From positions 45,401,729-45,465,728 of the forward strand of contig CP141133.1 of NCBI GenBank assembly GCA_035236585.1: 64,000 nucleotides of DNA, given 5' to 3'. Below, piece by piece: positions 53,164 to 62,136 of this stretch (position 1 is its first letter; every line of letters begins with the position of its first letter). A model generated the notes under the pieces. It had not been told where the DNA came from. It made no database searches and was given only the letters and a program-made list of their open reading frames with translations. Source of the stretch: Warburgia ugandensis (Eukaryota; Streptophyta; Magnoliopsida; Canellales; Canellaceae). The position numbers and the translations under genes were made by a program.

Positions 53164-53623
53164 ATGACAAGCAAGTATGTTTATGGCCCAGATAATTCTT
53201 ATGGCATCAAAAGTTACTCTTCTTCTTCAATGGGCATGTTTGCTGATATGGGTTCTCTCTCCATTATTCCTAGCTATGGAGGTTCAAGAGCTGCTTCTTG
53301 AGGAAAGAACTATTACTATAAGAGTTCTGAGAAGGCTTACTAGGCCTAAGCCTTCCCGTTTTTTTAGGAACTGTACTCGGAACTTAGAAGAACACCAAAA
53401 CGGCAAGACTTTTGATGGAAAAAACAATGCCATGGAAGAGACCAACCAAAATGAAGAAAACCCAAATGAGAATTCTGCTGGTGTGAAGGAAATAAATGGT
53501 GGCCAGTCAAGCTTTGTGCTAGAGACCACTAGAGACCTACAGAAGATACCAAACATAAGGAACTTGCTCTTTATGGCCCTCAAAACTGGAGCATTATAAC
53601 TCAAAAGCTAGAAGGAAGATTAG
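53164..53623 (+). pseudogene. R2R3-MYB transcription factor, first exon, pseudogene (subgroup 21-like)
   Basis: From ATG 53164 one frame runs to a donor at 53624 (TTAG|GTAAT). The N-terminus reads MTSKYVYGPDNSYGIKSYSS, then MGMFADMGSLSIIPSYGGSR. The C-terminal part, from about 53509, is the R2 MYB repeat: KLCARDH, stop, RPTEDTKHKELALYGPQNWS and IITQKLEGRLG. Working subgroup 21 MYBs (MYB105/MYB117 type) read KLCARGHWRPAEDxKLKELV, then ALYGPQNWNLIAEKLEGRSG, with intron 1 in phase 1 in the same Gly codon. Here the first core Trp of R2 is a stop (TAG at 53530-53532), one residue before ALYGPQNW is lost, and about nine further in-frame stops occur from 53299 on. No second exon was found before the MITE at 53640. 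It is a truncated, dead copy. Confidence 0.85.
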
Positions 53624-53639
53624 GTAATAGAAACATTAA

Positions 53640-54102
53640 AACTGGTGTTGATATTGAGTCATGTTGTGTCGTGTTAGACATAAGATTTTTGTGTCTTGTC
53701 ACTCGAACATGACTCATTGACATAATCATGGTGCACGAGTCATGTTATGTCATGTCACTCAAACGCGACCTATTAACATAATCATTTACATGAGTTGTGT
53801 CCTGTCTACTTGTTTAATAAACAAATCTTGTTACATGAGTCATGACGTATCGTGTGACCTGGACACAACTCATTTACATATGTTATACGGGTTGTGTCAT
53901 GTCATGTCATCTAAATACGATCTATTTACGTAATTGTGTTACACAAGTCATTTCGTATCAACTCTTTTAAACGAGTCAAGTTTGAGTCACAGATTCTTGA
54001 CATGATTATTAATTGTGTCGTGTTGGTATCAACTTATATACTCTGATAGGTGAATTTCTACCCAATCTGAGCACAACCTGCCAACACAACTTACTACCCT
54101 TA
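53640..54102. mobile_element. hAT-like MITE with internal repeats
   Basis: The body is built from repeats such as GAGTCATGTTATGTCATG, then CACTCAAACGCGACC, and TATTAACATAATCAT, each returning every 60-70 bases. The right end reads CAACTTACTACCCTTA (to 54102), the inverse of the TAGGGGTGGTAA start of this plant hAT MITE type, and a similar element lies at 36608. The left end is unclear, so the border at 53640 is approximate. It has no coding capacity. Confidence 0.6.
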
Positions 54103-56308
54103 GTTGTTATTATTATTATTATTATTATTCTTATAACTTTTTTGTTTAACTTAAAAATATTCTAGATTTAATTTAGGCTTAGAATGGACCAGAACCAAGA
54201 ATTTAACCGAAATCGAAACATAACAGTGTAGTTATGGTGCTTTAAGTTGAGGATCGAACTCAAAAATAATCCCAGGTGGAACAGGACGAAAGTGGACGTT
54301 GACACACTGTTTCCCCGCGTTCTCAGAAGGAAATTATTAGAAGGGAACGACCTTACACGCGTCCAAGTATCACGTTCCCGCCTGTGTCATTTCAGGGGGC
54401 AAGTGGAGACTTTAACTGGGCCTCACTTTTCTGTCATCATTGAATGTTAATCATGACGTAAGCTCTTATGATATTTGGACACGATATCGTTTTCCAAAAG
54501 AACCGTCGCTTAGAGGCTTTTGGTTAAAGAACCCCAACCTCACCATATCGCTAATAGTAATGCATGGCATTTCAATTGAACAATTATAAAGACGCTATAA
54601 TTAATAGGATCATGCACAATAGTATTATTCAATCCTGTTCCTATAGTACATTTGGTCAGCTAATCATCAAACAACATACCGCCATGGAGTCCTTAATATG
54701 GTGCTTGCGCATGTTTGGTAGGCCAGTGGAGCATGGACGATTTAGAAATTAAATACGAAACACGGAAACAAATCTTAACAAATCGGATGGTTAACCTCCA
54801 ACGAAGAGGATGGTGAACGAGATGAACAGTTGGATCAGCAATCATTGATGTCCCGCCAGATAGTTTTATTGCATGTGAGCTCATGCACTGTGATGCATGT
54901 GCACATATAAGAATTGTCAATTAATTATCAACAGCTGGTTATAAAATTCTTGTAACTGCCATAACCATCCAATCATAGAATGTTTTTCTGACTACATAAA
55001 ACTTTTGTGACCATTGATCTATGGGTTAGATCATTGAATTATAGTAATGATCTTGAACGTCCCAGAGACATTCCTCTCAATAAGATTTATTGAAGGTTAT
55101 ATATATAGAGAGACACACACACGCCAAGTGATAAATTATTGTACATATGAAAGTATCCTTTTCAAGGATATTATTTTTTTGGAATTAAAATAAGGAACAA
55201 CAGCGATTTAGACGGTGATTGCTATCTAATCCCATTATAATGCCCATAAAGCAGATGGCTTGCCCTAAAAAAAGCCAGTCGTACCGACTGCTTTGCCTTC
55301 TTTATCTCCCCTGTGGAAAATTGATATAATATTAAAATAAGGTGAAAAAAGCTTCTAATTTTAAAAATTCAACGAAAAGCATGGGAGAACAGAAATCTTA
55401 TAAGGTGTGTGTACAAGGTTTAGCTCTTGGGCGCGAGTAGGATTGGGTGGAACAAAACCATAAACAACCAAATCAGTCAAATAGAATAGGTAAATAAAGA
55501 GATGCCGATGGGACCCATATGTGTAAGTGGAGTTGTCAAATGGGTCTCTGCCGGACAAAATGTTCAAGCTTTATTCACGGGCTAAAAGTACATATGGATC
55601 CCAAATTCTCATCGATCATCTAAAAAACAGGACATGGCCCGACCATTGATTAAATACCCAAGATCCTAGTCCATTGATCGCTCGAGATATGTCAAAATGA
55701 GTTGATGTTCAACTCCATGCCGTTCATTTTATATCCGAAGGCAATACCAGTAGTGGTCATCTCATAAAGGATTTGAGGTAAGATAACTTACATATTCTTA
55801 TATTTTTTTCCTTTTTTTATGTACTCCAAGATCTAATCTATGGTCAAAGGAAAAGTGGTGACCCGGTTATTTTAATGAACATGGCAATTGGTCTGGGACC
55901 AACTTTGCACTTAGAAAACAAAACAAAAAAAATGTTTATCCAAATAAATCAGGACATAACAAAAGCGCATGTTGGAAAGCTTCTGGTGATCCGAATGGCT
56001 TGATCGACAAAATTAGAGAAAAAATCTTTTCTGATTAGTAGGGTTAGGATCATCTAGTATAGAGACCGAGAAAATAGAGATCTAAGATTATAACCGGAAG
56101 ATAAATAGTGTGGATCATGAACTATTTGGGCCCATAGTGTACGATTAAGATATAGAAAATTAATGGTTCGATCACAAAAACTGGGCCCAATTGTACTTTT
56201 AGTCACAAGATCTAAAATATTGGGGAAACTATTGGCTATGTCTCTTTCTTACGGAGGCTGCCACAGAAGGAAACCAAAATTTTCTCTCCCTACTTACAGC
56301 ATGTGGTC
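54103..56308. other. Unassigned intergenic stretch
   Basis: It begins with an (ATT)8-type microsatellite (54107-54130). No gene is supported. A GC-richer patch at 54240-54470 has an open frame of 67 codons without known similarity. A 92-base segment at 55123-55214 is shared with 36302-36391. A short AC/AG-rich simple repeat lies near 55105-55122. Confidence 0.4.
55123..55214. repeat. Dispersed repeat, also at 36302-36391
   Basis: It shares AAATTATTGTACATAT, then AAGTATCCTTTTCAAGG and GGAATTAAAATAAGGAACAA with 36302-36391. Both copies have a T-run in the middle. The family is not recognised. Confidence 0.6.
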
Positions 56309-56313
56309 CATCT

Positions 56314-56655
56314 TGTTGAGATGCGCAGCTCTGATGCCAAATGTTGAGCTCTACTACCTACTGTTGTGTGCAATAACATGAAACAACACACATACAAAAA
56401 GAGAAATACAAACAAAAATTTATATGGTTCGGCCTAGTCTGGCTTACATCCACAAGAGGAGAGAGGAAATATTTCACTATAAAGAGAACATTACAATCGA
56501 AGCCATTTTTAGCTTATGCCTCTGAATCCTATTTATAGAGATCAAAGGAGAGCTAGATATATTCATTATGAATTCAAACTCTATCTTGATAAGCCTTATC
56601 TGCTTATCTTTATCTTCTTAGAATTCCTATCAAAATTGGATTGTTTAATACTGAG
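56314..56655 (-). repeat. Right LTR of the copia element (fragment)
   Basis: In plus-strand reading it starts TGTTGAGATGCGCAGCTC and matches 60922-61265. A TATA-like CTATTTATAG lies at about 56528 (minus-strand TATAAATAG). It is shorter than the left LTR. Confidence 0.8.
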
Positions 56656-57541
56656 AGACATCAACCTGCTAATAATAGTTGTATCTGATCCAACTATTAG
56701 CATATCATCTACATAAAGTAGTAGGATGACAAATTTACCCTCAGATAATTTCTGAAAGTACATACACTGATCTGCAGCTATTCTTTTGAAACCTTGACGC
56801 TTCATGAATGAGTCAAATTTCTTGTACCACTATCTTGACACTTGCTTAAGACCATAAAGACTTTTCTTCAACTTGCATACCAAATGCTTCTTGTGTTTTT
56901 ACTTTGAAACCCTCTGGTTGTTCTATGTATATTTTCTCTTCTAAATCTCCATATAGAAAAGCTGTCTTGACATCGATCTGTTCAAGTTCCAGGTTCTGTC
57001 TTGCCACCAATTCCAGTATAATCCTGATTGATGTCATCTTCACTACTGGTGTTAAGATCTCGTCAAAGTCTATGCCTTTCATCTGCTCAAAGCCTTTGAC
57101 GACCAATCGTGCTTTAAATTTAACTGGATTCCCATTGCTTCCTCTTTTCACCTTGAAGACTCACTTATTCTTTAGTGCTCTTTTCTCCTTGGGAAGTGTC
57201 ACTACCTCATAAGTCTGATTTTTCTTTAATGAGCTATTTTCTTTTTGCATAGCTTGCACCCATTTGCTCTTTTCTGCATGTGTCAAGGTTTGCGGAAATT
57301 TCTCTGGCTCCCCCTCCTCAATGAGCATGATATATTTTGATTTTGGATATTTTTGAGATGGAATCAGAATATGTCCTCTTGTTGACATTTTTGGCTGAAC
57401 TTCTACTTCTGGCTGAGGAAACAATTCATTATCTAATGTTCCAACATCTTCTAGTATAGGGGACTGATGCTCCCCCTGCTCAAATTCCTTTGCCACTAGT
57501 TCAGCTTTTGAGTCAACTTGTATGAGTGTTGAGTCTGGCAC
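56596..57541 (-). pseudogene. Reverse transcriptase region of the copia element, broken
   Basis: It shows KWVQAMQKENSSLKKNQTYE, VKFKARLVVKGFEQMKGIDF, ILTPVVKMTSIRIILELVAR, LEQIDVKTAFLYGDLEEKIY and the catalytic YVDDMLIVGSD. These are standard copia RT blocks (KARLVAKGFxQxxGIDY, DVKTAFLHGDLEE, YVDDMLI). The enzyme copies the element's RNA. Fossil, broken. Confidence 0.9.
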
Positions 57542-57599
57542 TAGATCTAAAGTACTGATGTCTTTAGCTTTCCTTGGTTCTTTGTAGAACTACTTCTCT

Positions 57600-58914
57600 T
57601 AAAATATTTCATCTCTACTTCATATGATTCTTCTCATCTTAGGGTCCCATAATCTGTATCTGAATTCTTCATCTCCATACCCAATGAAAATACAAGGTGT
57701 AGACTTTAGGTCTAACTTTTGTCTCATCTCTTTGGATACATGTGCAAAAGCTCTACACTTGAATACCCTCAGGTGTGAATAGGTCACCTTCTTCCCAGTC
57801 CACTTCTATTTTGGAACTTCAAAGTCTAAAGGTGTTGTTGATCAAGTAGCAGGCGATCTTCACAACTTCTCCCCATAATGGCTTAGGTAGCTTAGCCATG
57901 CTGAGCATAGATCTGACTCTCTCTACAATGGTCCAGTGGGCTACATGGAACTATCTTCTTGTGTCAAATGCCACATACTATGCAGTATGCTTTGAACTCT
58001 TTTGAAGTATATTCTCCTCCATTGTCTATTCTGAGACACTTGAATTTCTTTCCAGTTTGCCGCTCCGCTGTCGCTTGAATTCTTTTGAAGCATTCAAATA
58101 ACTATTCTTTATTCTTTACAAAATATACTCATACCCTTCTAAATGCATCATTTATAAAGGTTACAAAATATTTGTTTCCACCTAGTGACTCTACTTCCAT
58201 GGGACCACATACATCTGAGTACACCAAACTCAAGATTTCATTTCTTTCATTGTTAGAAGACGAGAAAGCAACCCTATGTTACTTGCCAAATAAACAGTAA
58301 TTACATGGATTAAGAGCTATATCTTTGGCCAATTTGATGAGCTGCTTCTTTGCAAGTGTGAACAAAACTTTCTCTCCCATGTAGCCAAGTCTTTTGTGCC
58401 AAAGGTTTGGTGAACCTTCATCCTCCACTGCGTTAAGACTATCTTTATATGTTCTTGTGTGGATCTTGCACAAAGTGTTGCATATGTGCCCTTTTACTAC
58501 GATCATGGAGCCTTTCATTAGTTTCCAAGTACTATTGCCAAAGTAGTTGATGTAGCCTTGTCTATCAAGGGTTGGGACTGAGATCAGGTTCAGTCTGAGT
58601 TCCTGTATATGTCGTACCTCCTTGAGTACTACTGTGCAGCAAATATTTGTCTTTATTTGCACATCACTGATTCCAATTATTCTTGAGGAGCTATCATTCC
58701 TCATCTTAACAGTGCCAAAGTCTCCTTCTTTATAGGTGGTGAAGAAGTCCTTGTGAGGAGTGGCATGATAGGAAGCTGATGTATCTATCACCCACTCTAC
58801 TTTACTCTTGATTACATGCAGGCATGATTCCTCCTTTATGGTAAGCACTGATATGTCTTGAGCAATGGTGACTAGTATCTCACCATTGTCCTCCTTTGGT
58901 TTGCTATGTCCCAT
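57600..58914 (-). pseudogene. Protease and integrase region of the copia element, broken
   Basis: Protease text VEWVIDTSASYHATPHKDFF lies near 58800 (usual DSGAS). It is followed by the linker DFGTVKMRNDSSSRIIGISD, LRLNLISVPTLDRQGY, the GAG-pre-integrase LWHKRLGYMGEKVL and an integrase start with a CNYCLFGK zinc-binding part near 58290. Weaker integrase core text runs down to about 57600. These match the Tnt1/Tork type closely. Fossil, broken. Confidence 0.85.
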
Positions 58915-58929
58915 CTCCCTCTTAGGCTT

Positions 58930-59703
58930 TCAATAATCTTTCTTCATGTGACCTGGAATGCCACAGTGAAAACACTTGAACTGTCTTCTAGGTTGACTTT
59001 TTGATCTGTTACGAGTTTGCGATCTCCCCCTTTGTCCACTTTTACTTCTCTCCCTGTGCTTGTCTCTCCCAGAGTGCTTATTTTCTGTAACTAGGGCTTG
59101 TGCCTGGTCTATACAAGCTTCTTTTCTTTTGGCCTTCTCATTGAACAGTGCATCTTTGACCATAACCATGGTCAACTTTCCTTCTAAAGCTGAGTTGATG
59201 AGTGAGATTACCAATGTCTCCCAGCTTTCAAGTAGTGAACTTAGCAGTAGTAGGGCTTGTCATTCATCTCCTAATTGTAACGCCACTGATCCTAACTGGT
59301 TTACCAAATTTTAAAATTCATTAGTATGTTTAGCCACAGTCATCTCGCTCCTTAATTTGAGGTTCACAAGCCTTTTCATCAGTAAGGCCTTATTTCGAGC
59401 GATCTTCGCCTGATACATATTCTCTAACTTTTTTCAAAGAATATAGGTATTTTATTCTTGAGCAACGTGGTGAAATACAATGTGATCAATCCATTGTCTA
59501 ATCTAACTTATGGTTTTCTTATTCTTCTTTAACCAGTCTTTTTTAGAAACTTCCTTAGGTCTTTTGCCCTGATCATCTAAAGGATCATGGAGATCTTTGT
59601 AGTATAAAAGATCTTCCATTCTAGGTCTCCACAGTGTATAATTAGTGGCAATTAATTTTATCATGGCTTCAGACATGATATTTCCAAAACTAGTCTCATT
59701 CAT
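58930..59703 (-). pseudogene. Gag region of the copia element with zinc knuckle, broken
   Basis: It starts near 59703 with LIATNYTLWRPRMEDLLYYK and DLHDPLDDQGKRPKEVSKKD, the usual N-terminal gag text of this lineage (NYxxWKxxMEDLLYxKDL). An Arg/Ser-rich stretch and the CCHC knuckle CFHCGIPGHMKKD lie near 58940-58975. Gag packages element RNA. Fossil, broken. Confidence 0.85.
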
Positions 59704-60399
59704 GCTTTCAAACTTTATTTCTACCTTTTCTGAGCAGAATTGGAAAGAATGCAGTGTACGGATGAGTCCGAAACAATAAAAAAAAAATCTTAAAAATAGG
59801 TACGGTTTGAGAGGTACTATTTGCTTGTACTGTTCAACCTGAGTTACTGGTCACAAGTCTGACTGTTGAAACATGGTACTGTTCATAGGGGGTGGCAATA
59901 TCAGTTTTTCAGTGTGTTATTTCTGGCCACTAGGGGGTGATAATAACAACTAAGGACCCTATTGTTTTAGACACAATATAAAAGGTTAAGTTCAGAAACC
60001 CTAACCTGAATTTTTTCTTCTCTCCTTTCCTTTCTTGTGTGACAGTGACGATTTGCTACTTCTTGAGGTTGAGACGGCAATTTGTAGCGATGCCTTCCTT
60101 GGTTGAGGTGGCGTCTTGCTGCCTTTGGTGTGACGATCTCCGGTGTGGATGTCTGATCGGGATCCTTTCCAGCTGCACAGCGTAGTGGACGGGGAGATCA
60201 GAGCTTAACAAGAAGATCGGAGGTCGTAGATAAGTCTCTACCCAGTCTCCCTTATTTCAAATTTGTCAATGAGGTTTCAGTCAGTTTTTCCACTGGCTAG
60301 CTGAAACGCTAATCTTCTTCATTTGAGTCGGTTATCGTAGCCAATCTTTCTCTCACTTTTTGTGTTTTTTCAATGAGAAATCTTATCGAAAATTTATCA

Positions 60400-60800
60400 G
60401 ATATGGATTCTCCGATCTGGATGGTGCGATCTGGGTCGCGTGATCTGGGCTGTGCGATCTAGGTTGTGCGATCTTGACTGCGCTATCAATCTTCGATTTG
60501 TATGATTGGGTTCGTTCTCTAGGCGATTTGGATCATTTGATGGTTGGACAATCTGGATCCTCAGATTTAGGGTTTCCCTGCGCAATCTAGATTTAGACAG
60601 GCCTTCCTAGGTTTGAATGTAACCTGGGCTTGGCCTAGATGGGCTTACTCTAAAATGGGATGCACCTAGCTTGGGTTTAGACTAGGACTGGGTCGCACCT
60701 GGCCTGAGTCTAGATTGGGACTAGGCTGCACCTAGCCTAGGTCTAGATTAAGACGTGGGCCGCACCTGGCCTGGGTCTGGTCTGGACTGGACTTGGGCCA
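60400..60800 (-). repeat. Two degenerate tandem repeats in the copia leader
   Basis: At 60410-60560 a word like GTGCGATCTGGGT returns about five times in 14-20-base steps. At 60620-60800 a word like GCACCTGGCCTGGGTCTAGA returns about five times in 30-36-base steps. Both lie in the untranslated leader between primer site and gag. Units differ, so they are old. No function is known. Confidence 0.65.
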
Positions 60801-60907
60801 CTCTTGGCCAAATCAAAACGCAATCTGCATTCTACTCCAATACACATTCTTCTCCAGCGCTCCTGTGTTCACCGGCCCTGTTCTGGCAATCCTTGGTGTG
60901 AACCAAT

Positions 60908-60919
60908 GCTCTGATATCA
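60908..60919 (-). other. Primer binding site of the copia element
   Basis: On the minus strand TGATATCAGAGC follows the left LTR end (CTCAACA) after two bases. It differs by one base from the initiator-Met-type site TGGTATCAGAGC and sets the element on the minus strand. Confidence 0.75.
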
Positions 60920-60921
60920 CT

Positions 60922-61389
60922 TGTTGAGATGCGCAGCTCTGATGCCAAATGTTGAGCTCTGCTACCAACTGTTGTGTGCAATAACTTGAAACAACACACA
61001 TACAGAAAGAGAAACACAACATAGAAATTTACGTGGTTTGGCCTAATTTGGCCTACATTTACGAGAGGAGAGAGGAAATATTTCACTATAGAGAGAACAT
61101 TACAACCGAAGTTATTTTTAGCCTATACCTCTGAACCCTATTTATAGAAATCAAAGGAGAGTTAGATGTATTCATCATGAATACAAACTTTATCTTGATA
61201 AGCCTTATCTGCTTATCCTTATCTTCTTAGAATTTCTATTAAAATTGAATTGTCTATTTCTAAGAAACTTATTTTCTTAACAGGAATCTTTTGAAAAATT
61301 CCTGCTTACATGAGAATGAACATCAGCAATTCTTCCAAAAATCTGTTAGTGAATTCCTGCTTATATGAAAATGGAAATGGACATCAGCA
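60922..61389 (-). repeat. Left LTR of the copia element, 468 bp
   Basis: In minus reading it starts TGCTGATGTCCATTTCC and ends GCATCTCAACA. Near its start the block GCTGATGTxCAT plus AAGCAGGAATT occurs twice (about 61388-61342 and 61330-61288), a small internal duplication. A minus-strand TATA-like TATAAATAG lies near 61140. Transcription from it would run leftward, away from the receptor kinase. Confidence 0.8.
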
Positions 61390-62132
61390 CGTCTCAAACT
61401 CTCAACCTCACTTGTTATTTCTTTTCATTTTTACCGCGGTGAGAGAACCCAAGTTCCTTCTATGTAAAACTAGTACATAGAAGGACCTTTCGGTGCAATA
61501 TCTGCTGCATCTAACACTACAATGCCCATGAAATTGATACCAGCAGCCCTTCTCTTTAATGTAATGTAAAACTCAGTTCCCACCACCCGCATTGAAATAT
61601 ATTTTAAAGTGAGTTTCGTTGTTTCCCTCGTCGGTTTCATTTTCCGTGATCTGCGAAGTCAATAGGGACCCGACTGACGTGGGTGTCCTGCAGCAAGAGC
61701 GAATTAGATTCCTTTACTTTTCATGATTTGCGAGTTTTGAAGCCCTCATTAATCATTTCCTTTTTGTTCCTGATTAATAAAACCAACCAGTAGCAGTTTA
61801 ATGGGCTGTTTGTTTCCCTGCAGTGATTTTTCACCTCTCTCTCTCTCTCTCTCTCTAGTCACATGTTTTCTCAGAGTCTGGGAGCATAAATCCTAGTTTT
61901 TATTTTATATTTTCTCTTTCTTCGTCTCATTGATTCGGTGAACGAACCCTCTTCAAATAATAGTATCAGTAGTGGAGGAATATTAGGTGTTTTGCTGTTT
62001 CTTTCTCATTTCCTGCTCTCTTACTTACTAGGTGTTTTGCTCCAGATTCTGTAAATTTCGCTGTTTTTATTCTCTCTTTTCTCTCTGTGAAGTTGAAGAA
62101 GAAAAAGTGGAGATGTTTGGTTTGCAAGCAAG
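61390..62132 (+). promoter_or_regulatory. Promoter and 5' leader of the receptor kinase
   Basis: 743 bases separate the copia element from the start codon. A TATA-like TTTTATATTTTC lies near 61902. A (CT)11 array (61835-61856) and further C/T-rich text are typical of plant core promoters and leaders. Two candidate starts compete: the main ATG at 62133 and an upstream ATG at 62113. The transcription start cannot be fixed from sequence alone. Confidence 0.55.
61835..61856. repeat. (CT)11 in the receptor kinase promoter
   Basis: A short pure CT run lies about 280 bases upstream of the start codon. CT-rich tracts near plant transcription starts are common; here it may mark the core promoter. Confidence 0.9.
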
Positions 62133-62136
62133 ATGA
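62113..62136 (+). CDS. Upstream ORF, 7 codons, overlapping the kinase start
   Basis: It reads MFGLQAR and then TGA. The stop TGA (62134-62136) overlaps the main ATG (62133-62135) as ATGA. It lies 20 bases upstream of the main start, so it is almost surely in the leader. ATGA overlaps can allow re-initiation, but usually a uORF this close lowers translation of the main frame. Its start context (GGAGATGT) is not strong, so many ribosomes may pass it. There is no evidence that the peptide itself matters. Confidence 0.45.
   Translation: MFGLQAR

Larger units (their letters stand above)
56314..61389 (-). mobile_element. Ty1/copia element, Tork (Tnt1-like) lineage, minus strand
   Basis: On the minus strand the order is left LTR (61389-60922), primer site (60919-60908), a 1.2-kb leader, gag with zinc knuckle, protease, integrase, reverse transcriptase and right LTR (to 56314). 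This protease-integrase-RT order defines Ty1/copia. The left LTR begins TGCTGATGTCCATTTCC, like the TGATGATGTCC start of Tnt1-type LTRs. The flanks CATCT (56309-56313) and CGTCT (61390-61394) are a target duplication with one difference. The two LTRs differ by about one base in ten over the roughly 345 bases compared, so the insertion is old. It is broken in several places and is a fossil. Its left end lies 743 bp upstream of the receptor kinase start. Confidence 0.85.

Noticed and set aside
53177-53599. 140-codon open frame with a hydrophobic N-terminus
   Set aside because: The MYB pseudogene is read in another frame over the same bases; this frame has no known similarity.
53284-53604. 106-codon open frame on the minus strand
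   Set aside because: Antisense shadow of the MYB pseudogene.
54247-54450. 67-codon open frame in a GC-richer patch
   Set aside because: No similarity, no splice context and no neighbour that would make it a gene; kept as unassigned.
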